The position numbers were made by a program, and so were the translations under genes. The notes beneath the pieces were generated by a model. The model did no database searches and was not told where the DNA came from. It worked only from the letters and a program-made list of their open reading frames with translations. From Thermothelomyces thermophilus ATCC 42464 (lineage: Eukaryota; Ascomycota; Sordariomycetes; Sordariales; Chaetomiaceae), in contig NC_016473.1 of NCBI RefSeq assembly GCF_000226095.1, positions 4,960,001-5,024,000 of the forward strand: a stretch of DNA of 64,000 nt, read 5' to 3'. Every line of letters starts with the position of its first letter. Position 1 is the first letter of the stretch. Shown here piece by piece: positions 43,985-54,569 of the stretch.

Positions 43985-45032
43985 ATGCCTATGGAACTGC
44001 GCAAGCGCAAGGAGGCCCCGGCGCCTCCACCTCCGGTGCGGAGGAAGATGACCAAGACGGCAAAGACGGATACCGCCTCCAAAGCCAAGGGAGACGCTGA
44101 AGAGAAGGCGGCCCCGGTCGCCGCAAGCACCAATGGCTCCTCTTCATCCGGCGTGCCCACCGTGGGCGATATCATCAACCTCGACGGATTCGGCGGCGAG
44201 ATCGAGACCAACGACGGCACCAAGACCACCCTCAAATCCCTCGTTGATGCGAGCAAGGCGGGCGTGGTCATCTTTACCTATCCCAAGGCTTCCACACCAG
44301 GATGTAAGACACTTCATGCCGATTGAGTCAAAAAAAAAAAAAAACATGTTGAACCATTTCTAACCGTGGTCTCCTTCCCTTTTTTTCCCTGCCAACCCTG
44401 CAAATACAGGCACCCGCCAGGCCTGCCTCTTCCGCGACTCGCACGAGGCGCTCACCTCGGCCAGCGGCCTGGCCATCTACGGCCTGTCGACCGACTCGCC
44501 CAAGGCCAACACGACCTTCAAGACCAAGCAGAAGCTGCCGTACCCGCTGCTGTGCGACCCGCAGGCGTCGCTGATCGGCGCCCTCGGCCTCAAGAAGCAG
44601 CCCCGCGGCACCACCCGCGCCGTCTTCGTCGTCGACAAGGCCGGCAAGGTGCTCGCCCTCCAGCCGGGCGGGCCGGAGGCCACCGTCGCCGTCGTCAAGA
44701 AGCTCGTCGAAGAGCTGCCCTCGGGTTCGGCCTCTGCTGCTCCTGCCGAGCAAAAAGTCAAGGCGGAACAGGTGGCGGAGAAGAAGGAGGAGAGAGAGGA
44801 GGAGAAGGAGAAGGAGGAGAAGGAGGAGAAGGAGAAGGAAGAGGAGAAGGCGCAGAAGAAGGAGGAGGAGGAGGGCGCCGGGGCTGAGAACAAGTCCGAG
44901 GACGCTCCCAAGGCTGAAGGTGAGGGCCAGGGTGAGAGCAAGAGTGAGGGTGAGACCAAGGACAAGGACGAGACTAAGGCCGAGGGCGAGGCCAAGGCTA
45001 CGGCGAATGGGGAGGAAAAGAAGAAGGAGTAG
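43985..45032 (+). CDS. DOT5: Nuclear thiol peroxidase Dot5 (BCP/PrxQ peroxiredoxin)
   Basis: Two exons, 43985-44303 and 44410-45032, giving 313 residues. The N-terminal Lys/Pro/Ala-rich segment (1-55) has a basic patch LRKRKEAP and RRKMTKTAK that could be nuclear import signals. The peroxiredoxin domain follows at about 56-215: IINLDGFGGEI, VVIFTYPKASTPGCTRQAC, LSTDSPKANTTFKTKQKLPYPLLCD, RAVFVVDKAGKV. Peroxidatic C107 and resolving C112 have the BCP/PrxQ spacing of four residues between them. The intron splits the C107 codon after its first base. Dot5 reduces alkyl hydroperoxides with thioredoxin and was found in a telomeric silencing screen in yeast. The last 95 or so residues are a Lys/Glu-rich tail, probably helical or disordered. 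Confidence 0.92.
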
Positions 45033-45357
45033 AATGAGGAAAGGATAAGGATCAAAAAAAGAAGCTAATGAGTGAGGGACGGGGGGAGAAGAAAGAACGT
45101 AACGAGACCTGGGCTTTTTCGTTCATGTCTTTGGTGGGCGCTTTTTGGATGGTTGCGGCGGTAAACCTTGGCAACTCGAGTGGTGTGTATATACTATACT
45201 ATCTTGTCGTATGCTCTTTTGGTACTTGTGTTTCTCTCTTTTTTACGATAGCGAGGGAAAAACAAACGGGCGTGATTTCTATGTCCGCCACGGCCATCCT
45301 CCCCAACGATTGAATCTCTGAACTACTCGCGCGAACGAGCCCCCCGTCACATTCGCA
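45033..45357. other. Short convergent spacer
   Basis: 3' spacer between DOT5 and the tiny minus-strand gene. A TATACTATACTAT motif lies at about 45188-45200. Nothing else seen. Confidence 0.55.
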
Positions 45358-45928
45358 TCACTCACGCCCTGCTTCCTCCCGTTGCTGGTGTTGCTGGTGT
45401 TGCTGGCGCCGAAACCGCTCATCTTCACGCCTCGATTTCTGTGTGTGTGTGTGTGCCGCGTCAATCATCATAGAGTCTCAAGCGATAAGGAGGGAGAGGA
45501 TATCCCAGGCCGAGCTTAGCTACTGGTTTGTCTCCCAACACCTAAGGCTCACTGGCAAGGGGAGAGAGCCTTAATCCATATGATACCAAGGAAGGGGGAG
45601 GGGGAAGGGGACGGGTTGCGTTACCGCATTGCTCCTCGCAGCGCGAATCGAGGACCGCGTATACCTACATACAACCGACCAATCAATCAGCACGTCCCAC
45701 TTTCCACTCATCTTCTTTTTGAAGGGGTAGTAGCGACAGCAACAAGGCATCGAGTACTCACAAGAATAAGACCCCGGCCATGGTGAAAGCGGCCACAGGC
45801 GCCATGATGGTCTTGATGGAAAGCGCATAGTGGGTCAGCAACTCGTTTCTTCCGCTACTCTCCCGAGGCCAATGGATAGGTAGAATAAACCCGAGGCAAC
45901 CTACCCTCGGGTTGATATTGCCTGACAT
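45358..45928 (-). CDS. Predicted tiny single-pass membrane protein
   Basis: Proposed exons on the minus strand: 45928-45905, 45811-45762, 45664-45625 and 45438-45358, giving 64 residues. It starts MSGNINPRTIMAPVAAFTMA, has one hydrophobic helix (MAPVAAFTMAGVLFLY), the basic stretch TRSSIRAARSNAKSRREDER and a Gln/His-rich tail ending EEAGRE. The joins have GT-AG ends and all keep phase. The first acceptor (AAG at 45812-45814) is weak; reading straight through intron 1 is also open, and the last intron ends in a CA microsatellite. Resembles small fungal mitochondrial membrane proteins, but I cannot name a family. Confidence 0.5.
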
Positions 45929-47091
45929 GGTTCTACTCCTTCATTTGGGATATGATTTGGTTTTGTGATGGTTGCAGGGTGGCTGTGGAACAGGTGTTGT
46001 TGAGCTTGTGGTGTGGGGGAAGTTGTTTGAGTGGTTGGCTTCGGGGAGGAAATGGGCCTTTCCTATCAACTTAAAGAGTCAAGAACCCATGGGCTTCCTA
46101 ACTACCCCTGGAAGAGCACCACCATCATGACCCCCTTTGATAGGAAACCAATACAATGCACCATTTCGAGACGTTTTCATTCCGCTAGGAATTGGCATGT
46201 CAACCGGGCACTCGAGGGGCAAGTTTTCGACTCGGCATCGCCTCACCATGTATGAGCGATACAGTACCGAGTAAATCGAGACACGGCTTTCTTCACTCCG
46301 CGTAGGTCGGCACATCATACCTCGGATTGCTCCTCCGTGCTGCCGCAAAACGCCTACGGCCATCCTCTATACCTGTGCGTATGTATATGTACAATGTGAA
46401 CCACAGCCCAGCAGGGCCGTATTCTAGCCCAACCCTTCCTTACCTCTCTCTCTCTCCATCCGCCAGTGTATGCATGGCCCCTCCCCAACACGCCGCAATG
46501 CTTGCTTGCTGCATGCAAACAGAAAACCCAAAGCCGAGTAAGCCTGGGGCCCAGCTGAAACCGGGACCTCTGAGGAAAGTAGCTCAACTGCCCACCCAGT
46601 GCGCCTAAATCAGGGATGCAAGAGATGCCAGCCCGCCCAGCCGTCCGAAAATAGAGGCGGTAGAGCAAAAAAAGAATAGGAAAGAAAAGAAAAGGAAGAC
46701 TCGTCGGTCCGGGAGAAATGAATGAGGGTGTTCCGCTTGCTTGCATGCATGCTTGTCGATCCGGTCGCTAAACACAACGCCCGCCCAAATCTATCACGGA
46801 ACCGCGCGCCGTTTCGAGGCTAACGCGATTATCGTGCAAAGCAAGATACCCATTTACTCTTCAATGGGTACAATATGCCAGCTCCGTTGCCTGCCGCTGT
46901 CGTGGGTATGGGAAACGGGCCACCAAGAGGCGGCTAGGATGCCTCCTGCACAGATCGTGGACCGAAACGGTCCAAACTGATGCTCAAGAGCCCGAGAAAA
47001 GGGTGGAGGAAAACGCTGGCGAGATTCGTATCCCACCGACTCTTCAGGTAAAGGTAGGTCGTAGCCCCGGAGATTCAAATCGCCCGTCGGC
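45929..47091. other. Intergenic region upstream of the tiny gene and 3' of the NAD carrier
   Basis: No gene supported in 1.16 kb. Open frames at 46031-46746 are short and overlap on both strands without motifs. A run of CT dinucleotides occurs at about 46446-46457. Confidence 0.55.
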
Positions 47092-48482
47092 CTATGGCCC
47101 CGGGAACGTTTGCTGTTCAAGCTGCTGCAACTGCAGCTTCTCTTTCCCGCCTAGGCGCGCGAGGTTAAGGTGGCGCATCACGTACTCATACGTGAGCATT
47201 GTGACCGTCGCTGCCGGCACAGCGCGCATCATGTTGGTGCCCATACCGGCATAAAATGCCCGCCAGCCCTCCTCGCGAAGCATGATCCGGAACGTCGAGA
47301 TGATTCCCTTGTACTTAGGCCCGGACTGCGGTTGCTGAGAAGCCCCGTTCACCCCGGGCTGGACGCCGCCTAAGCCCTCCATGTATTCGTGTCCTGGGAT
47401 CGGCCGACGTTGTGTTTGTAGCCTTGTACGGATGACTTCGTGTGGGTATGTCGCGCTGCTGGCCAGTATTTTCGACATTATGGAGGCCGACAGTATGCCG
47501 AACCAGTGGGCTTTGTCGTCCTCGCCTTCTGTGACAGCTGCACCCATACCCCGGCCGGTGAACTTCACCTTGAGATACTCGTAAGCGGGAAACTGCACGG
47601 CCACGTGGGTAAGGCCGAGAAGGGCCGGCGTGAGACCGGAGTAAAATGAAAGAATGCCCTCTGTCGTGTACATCTTGCGTGCCGCATCCCATGTGGACTT
47701 GTAGTGCCATGGCTGATGCAGGGCCGGGCGTGATGTTGGTGTGTTGGCACTTCTAGGGAAGAGCGAAAACTGTGTCCTGTCGTGGCTGGTCGACTGTGAC
47801 ATGAGGCGGGTCTTGATGACCCAGATAGGATTCGTGACGATGGTGCTACTGCCGCCGGCCACGATCGAAGACCAGAAGTTGACAACAAAACTGTTTGCTG
47901 TAGAGAAGGTTAGCGGGAGAAGAGATTTCTCCTATAGCAGTGAGGGAGGGAGAGGGGGCAGCTCCTACTCTGATATTCACCCAGCAACCGCTTCGTCTTG
48001 TTGTAGACTGTGAACCACACCGCCCACGTCGGCAAATAACCCATGATAATGGGCCCCAGGCCCCTATACAAGCCCCTGATCCCTTCTTGATTCCAAATGA
48101 CACTAGCTGTTCCAAACAGCCCCTTGTAGATCCTCGGGTGCCGTGATCCTTGCCTGGCAAAGCCGCCCTGGGCCTGCAGTTTTGTCTTGATGACGTCGAG
48201 CGGGCAGGTGACGATGCCCGATGTGAAACCGCCTATTGCGCCGGCAAGCGCGTTGAATTGAGACTCGGAGGCGTTGACAGCCCATCGCTCCTTGAAAGTG
48301 AGCTTGGTTGAGTTCGGCATCGCTTCGCTAGCCGCCAGACCGGCCGAACCTGCTCCTTCCGAAGGTGAATCCGCCGACCGAGACTGCGATAAAGCCCGAC
48401 TCGCAGGCAATGCTACCCCATATTCTGCCGGAGATGCAGGTGCAGCTTGTCCGTGGGGAGAGAGGTGTGGGTTGTGAGACAT
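47092..48482 (-). CDS. YIA6: Mitochondrial NAD+ carrier (Ndt1/Yia6 type)
   Basis: Two exons on the minus strand, 48482-47981 and 47897-47092, giving 435 residues. Three carrier repeats show the signatures PLDVIKTKLQ, PIWVIKTRLM and PHEVIRTRLQ. GLYRGLGPIIMGYLPTWAVW and FYSGLTPALLGLTHVAVQFP match fungal NAD+/pyrimidine-nucleotide carriers, closest to Ndt1/Yia6, which import NAD+ into mitochondria. Rim2 (pyrimidine nucleotides) is the alternative. The N-terminal 80 residues before the first helix are Ser/Pro/Ala-rich. ATG 48482 (MSHNPHLSPHGQ) is chosen; an in-frame ATG at 48575 would add a segment encoded by a 7-bp tandem repeat. The C terminus is Gln-rich (QLQQLEQQTFPGP). Confidence 0.92.
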
Positions 48483-49749
48483 GCCGCCCCTCTGGAGGCG
48501 CAGAGTCGCGATTCTCGATTCTCGATTTTCGATTTTCGATTTTCGATTCTCGGCTCTCGGTGGATAATTTCGCAAGTGTCGATTACGTCTCTAGATTTAC
48601 AAAAGACAAGGACTTTCGAGCGAGGCGGGGCAGGTGTTGTCGTCTCGTGTAGTGGCCGTGTGCTAAATCATCGAGGGGCAGCGCCCAGTGTGCTGGTTGT
48701 CTGCGATTCCCTCTGATGCCGATGTGCGGGGGAAGGCGCCCGCGCAGGCAGGGGATCGTGACGGCCCTCAGCGATTGTCACTTGTCATGGACTCGGGTGC
48801 GAGCGCACGAGGCGGGTGCTGTGAGACGAGTGAAAGTTCGGCTTGGAAGCGGTGGGCGAAGGAATGCGCCCCGGTGGTGAGGAGACTGGTTTGCAGTTGG
48901 AAGGCGGAGGGAGGGTACGGGCTAGAAGGAAGGGGAAATGCGCTTGGCGATTGCGGGTGGACCGGGTAGATGGATTGCACAATCGGCAGGTGCGGAGAGC
49001 CGGTGAGCGCCGAAGGACAGGCTATTCGCGAATTTGAAAACTGGTGAGGACCAACGCGTGATAGGTCTCGCTGATGGATTGATTCGGGTCGTTTCTTGAG
49101 CTCCGTCACTCAACAATTACTGAAGCACGAGGAGAACCGACGATCGGGATACCGAGGTGCCGGCGTTTATACCGGCCGGCCCGCGTCCGAAACAGGAAGC
49201 GGACCAGAGCGATGTAAGGCGCGTATTCCGTACTGCGCACACTAAAGACGGTTTGCCGCGGTGTGATGCGATGCTTCAACCACCTTTTGCTTCTTCAGCT
49301 TCAGCTGTCCTGGGTTGCAATACATTGACCGCCAGCTAGTCCGGTAACGCCGTATATCCGCAAGCTAGGTTGAGATTTCCTGCGAGCAGGGTCTTTGACG
49401 TCTATCAGATACCTATCGAGTGGTTTATCGGGCGAACAACGCTCGGCTGCTGACCCATTACCTCATCGTGCCTACCAACAAGTCAAATGCTACCTATTAT
49501 GTACTTTCCGGTGCAAGTGTGTTGAGGGTTGTGTGTAACATACGTAATAACTTCTTCCTTACGTGACAAGGGAATTGGAATGCCCGAAGATTCAGGCACC
49601 AACACAGGCACGCACGGTAAATCCCGGGACAAGCTTCCCAGCTAACGTTAAACGACTGATTTCGCGGCAATTTGGTTGATTTGGTGACAGCTGCCTTTCA
49701 GAAAGAAGCTCACCACGTCTTCCCCCGCGAATCACCCACAACCGTCGCC
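48483..49749. other. Divergent NAD-carrier/QCR7 intergenic region
   Basis: 1.27 kb with both promoters, no gene supported. It holds the 7-bp repeat array at 48509-48557 and a TATTCCGTACTGCGC motif near 49225. The QCR7 leader covers about 49650-49749. Confidence 0.55.
48509..48557. repeat. 7-bp tandem repeat, seven units
   Basis: The units on the plus strand are CGATTCT, CGATTCT, CGATTTT three times, CGATTCT and CGGCTCT. It sits just upstream of the chosen start of the NAD carrier (minus strand). Read in the carrier frame it encodes a seven-residue repeat like ENRKSKI-ENRESRI. Confidence 0.9.
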
Positions 49750-50273
49750 ATGCCTGTCGCGCCATCCCTCTACTCGGCCGCCGTCAAGCGGCCCTGGCTC
49801 ATGAGCCTGCTCAAGCCGCTCGCCAGCTGGTACACCAACGCCGCCGGCTACCGTCAGATGGGTCTCAAGTGCGTTCGACTGCCCTCTCCCAGCGAACCCT
49901 TACTCGCTTTCCCCTCCACTTTTTCCCCAGGCCACGATGCCAATTGCTCCGTCGCGAGCGTCCTTAGGGGGGATCGATTGAGTTGACGAGTGCCGCTAAC
50001 GCCCGCGCGAACAGGGCCGACGACCTGATCGTTGAGGAGGACGAGAACGTCCTCAAGGCGCTCAGCCGCCTGTCGCCCAAGGAGAGCTACGACCGCATCT
50101 ACCGCATCCGCCGCGCGACGCAGCTCAGCCTGCAACAAAAGATCCTGCCCAAGCACGAGTGGACCAAGCCCGAGGAGGACGTGCCCTACCTGTCGCCCAT
50201 TCTCGAGCAGATCTACGCCGAGAACGCGGAGAGGGATGCTCTCGACACCATGACCGTTCTCAAGAAGCACTAA
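49750..50273 (+). CDS. QCR7: Cytochrome bc1 complex subunit 7
   Basis: Two exons, 49750-49868 and 50015-50273, giving 125 residues, the normal length. Starts [20 protein letters not shown] and continues [38 protein letters not shown] across the intron. [20 protein letters not shown] and [20 protein letters not shown] follow. This is the 14-kDa subunit of complex III that binds cytochrome b on the matrix side. The intron splits the Lys codon of GLKADD. The second bc1 subunit gene in the window after QCR8, 25 kb away. Confidence 0.96.
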
Positions 50274-51395
50274 ATGAGCGACCGAGGAAGAGGAAGAGTA
50301 CGATCCGGGACACGGGTGTCGTGGTTGGATGGGGGACTGTACTTTAGCAAGGGGAGTCGCGCACCGTGAGGCACATAGAGGTAGCGGGGCGGTGTAAAAA
50401 AGGGAGAGAATCTTCAGCCGTTTTCTGACCCTGAGGAGACGAGCTGGCCTGTATGTGTATAGACCCTGGATTGTCCGTCAATCAGAACTCGCTCGTCCAA
50501 AATGTTCTTTTGCTCTTTGCTGGCCATTCCACAGCGGACGACATCGAGGGTGGTTCCGCGCAGGTAGTTGGGCTCCGGGCATCTACAGAGTGAGCTCTTA
50601 ACCATACGCAAACGTAAATGTGCTAGGCTGTCCGCCTATTTTTGGCTGCCCGAGGATGCTTTCAGGTAAGTGACCACCGCCATCTGCTAAGTGGACGGGG
50701 AAATTACTATATAATTAAATCACACCGACTATCGAACATTCCCAAACCAATAATTGCATTGCAAGCAGCCCTTTGAACGCCGAAGCTATTAAGCAATGAG
50801 ACAGACGATCCCTCAAACGTCCGCATAGGAGCAGTGAGGCTCCCAGCATTAAACCAGCAATCATCCCCAAAAACATGTTGATCGATGCCCCAACCCGTTA
50901 GAATGCTCGTGACAGCCACCGCGGGTTTCCCGCCAAAATGTGAGCGTCCCGGCCTCCTTCCATTTCCCAACCTCTAGCCCAAACGCGCACCGGTAAGCCC
51001 ATCCTTCCCAACGGCCGAACTAATGAGGCACTGCCTCTCTTTCTCCCACCCTTAACGCCCCAGGGCATCATGATAAAATAAATAACCCGAAAAAAATGAG
51101 TTCCCTAACGAGGCTTGGAGGTCGTCGAAGGACTCGATACAAATGCGAAGCTCACACCAGGCCCAACTTTTCCAGATAAACGAAGCAGACTGAGGGAAAG
51201 TTCGGAGAGAAAAAAAAATGACCCTTCTCTTAACCGCTGAACGCCTGTCTCCAAAGTTGATTAGGGTTCGTAGTTCGGTGTCCTCAAAAGGAGAGGAGGG
51301 CTGCGGTCCAACAAAACGAGGGTGACCGCCTTGATTAGCGGCACATCTCTCAATTGTGCCCACAGAACTGACGAGGAAAGGCAGGTGCGGAACGC
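50274..51395. other. Convergent intergenic region
   Basis: 1.1 kb between the QCR7 and ANP1 3' ends. Open frames (50707-50970 and 51052-51363, minus) lack motifs and are not called. An AT-rich stretch lies at about 50700-50760. Confidence 0.55.
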
Positions 51396-52904
51396 TTATA
51401 GGTTTCCGCCCTTCTCCTGGGTGTCGATGTGCCAGACGACGTAATTAGGCAGGCCATAGACACCATAGCCGGCACGCTTGGCCATCTTTGCAAAGCCTTC
51501 CGTTTCTGCTTGGTTCTCGAAGGCATAGCACGGAAAGTTGATACCTAGGACTAGGTAAGCGTTGAACTCACATGCCTCACGAGAACCGCATACCTGATCG
51601 GTGCACATCGGCCTTGACGATGATGTTGACACCACCGACGCCGTCCAGCTCAATTTCCTCATCCTTGTTGTTCCGCCAGTCGCCCATCCTCGCCATGTAC
51701 GTCCGCCCCGTGTCGAACTCTTTGTAGCCTGGCGCGGAGTCAGTTTTGACTGACAACACGGCACGGTAATTGTGGGAATCGCACCCTCGACCAGGATCGT
51801 ATCCTTGTCCAGGCTCGCGGCCAGCTTACGAGCTTTGTCCGACTCGATCCATGAATTGTAGTCAACTGATACCCCCCGGTTAGCTCCATTCTTTTGCAGA
51901 GACAGCGCGGACTGGTCCAAACCCACATCTGCCTTCGATATCGCGGCCGTTCTCGTAGCGATGGAACCAGATGTCTGGTCCAGGTCAGCTGCTGCACGAG
52001 GACAAACTTCAATCGGGCCGGTCCGTACTAGGAACAAGAACATCCCTATCGTGGGCGATGAAGTCCTCGATAATCTTATCGGGGCTGTCGACAATGTCCG
52101 CATCTCTCCAGTACACCCACGAATGCTCGGGCTTGAGCGCCGAGTACAGCAGGTAGTTCCGCGCCCTCCCAAGAGCCTTGCGTCGCGGCGCCTGGGCGGC
52201 GAAGCCGTGTCGGTCCTCAACATCCTGGCTCAGCGTGAAGCCGAAGTCCTTCTGGATCACCGTAGCGCTTCTAAAGGGAACGTTGTCCGGGCGCTTCTGA
52301 ATCCGGTCAAGCTCGGCGGCGAGGACAGCCATTGTATCGTCCGTGCTATCGCTGACGAGGAAAGCAAGGTCGATGAGGTGGTGGGGGTACGTAAGCTTGG
52401 CGATAAGCTCAAAGTACTTGGAGAGGTATCGGGAGGCATCCTTGAGCGGGGTGAGGATGAGGACTCGCTCATTGTTCTGAATGGCTCTGGTGGTGGACTT
52501 GATTGGGTTTAGGTCAATATATTGGATGGTCGACGAGTTGATCTCCAGCGGGGCGTGGTTGTTGAATATGACAGGGGTATTGAGGTGGGATGACCATGCT
52601 GCTTGTTCGTTCGGCGTCATCTCCATGGGCGGTTTCGAGGGGCCCCAACAGTAGAACCTGAAGAAGGAGGGCCAGTTAGCGATACGGGAACCTTGCTTTT
52701 GGGCACGGCGACGAGGTTCGGAACTTCAGACCTCTGCATCTCGGGTGCTGAGCTTCGGATGCCGCGCCATAGCAGCACTATTATGCTGGCGAGGGCTATA
52801 AGGAGGAGGAACCGCGACCTGGTGAAGAACATCAATATTGCTCTCCTCGGAGGGAGATTTGCTCTCGCAGCCTTCCAGCTGACGCCGCCCTTGGGAAGTA
52901 GCAT
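51396..52904 (-). CDS. ANP1: Alpha-1,6-mannosyltransferase subunit Anp1 (GT62)
   Basis: Six exons on the minus strand: 52904-52732, 52657-52029, 51974-51927, 51865-51785, 51728-51594 and 51544-51396, giving 404 residues. A type II Golgi protein: MLLPKGGVSW, a single anchor (FLLLIALASIIVLLW), then FYCWGPSKPPMEM across intron 1. The GT62 domain has ERVLILTPLKDA, LTYPHHLIDLAFLVSDS, DRHGFAAQAPRRKALGRARN, the DAD metal motif in SWVYWRDADIV, and ELDGVGGVNIIVKADVHRSG. Anp1 works with Mnn9 and others to extend the mannan backbone of N-glycans. The introns are short and every junction keeps the family reading. A later ATG at 52832 would still leave the anchor. Confidence 0.93.
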
Positions 52905-54569
52905 TTTCGAGTGTTTCGGTCGCACTCAGCGACTGCACAACACCAAATGGCGCGGCTGCGACGTTGTAGCGCGGCCGTAGCCGGTTGCTCCCTGGTGCCT
53001 TGCAAGATGAGCCAATCCAGGAACCGGGTCAAGGCGAGAGCTCCGTGGGGTTGGGGGCCACAAAGTATCACAGCAGACTGCTCCGATTAGGTGCGGCGCA
53101 GAGAACACAGTGGGTACGGAGGGCGTTGTAGGTCGTTGTTCGATTTGAGCGAATATCCTGGCGTCGGAGGGCTTGGCTTCGTCTGTATGCGTATGCTGTG
53201 GCCGCGGGTGTGAAGCTCTCACGCTGTCAGGTGGGCGGGAGATGTTGCGAGCTGGTTCCAGGCCATGAACACGGGAACCAGGCACCTTACCTCGATTGCA
53301 TTTAGCGTCTGGTGCTCGGCAGGGAAAGCGCCAGGACTTGAAGCCAAGGGGGTCCACTTTTTTGACGTGCTTGGACAAGCCTCCTCAGAGAGATCCCTTC
53401 GGGCCTCGACCTGCTAACTAAATGATAACGAAGGGATCTCGCCCAACTGGATCCCCCAGTTGCAAAGGCAAAATTTTCTTGAAATAGGAAACAGCCGAGC
53501 GACAATTTATTACCTCTTTACTGTAATCATACTTTAATTTCCCTTGGTTCACCTGTGTGGGAAGCAAAGCATACTCGAGTCTTAAACCTGAGTACACACC
53601 AAGAACTGCAAAAAGGGTAGGATAGCGGGCCGAGCATAAGGTATCTGCCGATTCGCCCGGGACCGGATGCGAGGGCCTTGTGGTGCTGGAAGACTGCCTC
53701 TTCGACTCTTCTCCGGACCACGTAGTTACGTATGAATGTATGTATGTATGTACAGTACGGATTACAGTGGACTTGTTTGTACATACTTGCACTGTCGTAT
53801 TGTAGGTATGTACGGAGTACGCTGGTACGCAATTGTCCCTTGAGCATGCAAAACAGAACGCCGTCCCGAAGGTGTAATCCGTAGTTTCTGCCACCTGGCC
53901 TGTCTTATCCGGCCCCTGTACGTCCGTAGGTCATTCTAGATTTCGCTGTACTTGGCACTTCCAAGCTTCTTGTGGGACTCGAAAGTTTGGCTTCAGGTCT
54001 TCCAGAAGCAAGCTTGGCCGTCTTGGCACCAGAAGTGCCGCTGCGATTAACCCGATTGAGCTGCGGAGTATCCGTACTGTACGGATTACAGTACGTCTCT
54101 CAGTTTATGCCACGTGATCAGGCGCCGGGAGCGCGATGACATGCTGAAGGGCGCGCGTTCTTACTCGCTTAAGATGCGTCTCCCCCGGGCCTGGTCGAAG
54201 ACGGGAGCGATCCGCTTTCATTTGCAGCAAAACTGTGTGCAATGTGTACGAAAATGAGAAGAAAAGAAGAGGGATTTCTCGCGCCTTGAAATCTGCATCC
54301 TCTCAGGTCTCCTCGGTTTCGATCGTCCACCATCTTAAGCCGAAGCAGTGTGGCCTTGGAGCAGCGATTTAAGGTTGGCAACGGGCGAACTGGCGCCGCG
54401 TGTTTCGTCTCCTTAGCGCGCCAAAGTGCTGCATTGCGACCCTCTATTCTTACCTCGAGGGAACATATCACTAAGCCAGCAAATCGAGGAGATCCCTCCC
54501 CCCCTTCTTACTCCATCTGCTGATTTGCCGCGTGAACGGCCCGATCGAGTTTCTCGAGAGACGACGGTC
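52905..54569. promoter_or_regulatory. Divergent ANP1/MAG1 intergenic region
   Basis: About 1.7 kb without a supportable gene. GTAC/TACGGA motifs cluster at 53740-54095, including TATG repeats at 53734-53750. A CACGTG box is at 54111-54116. The MAG1 leader runs to 54569; an in-frame ATG at 54426 is the alternative MAG1 start. Confidence 0.5.

Noticed and set aside
39332-45032. A secondary-metabolite or detoxification cluster around the SDR
   Set aside because: Neighbours are housekeeping genes; no synthase, P450, transporter or regulator is present.
52926-53378. 150-codon minus frame beyond ANP1
   Set aside because: No motif; low-complexity His/Pro/Arg mixture.
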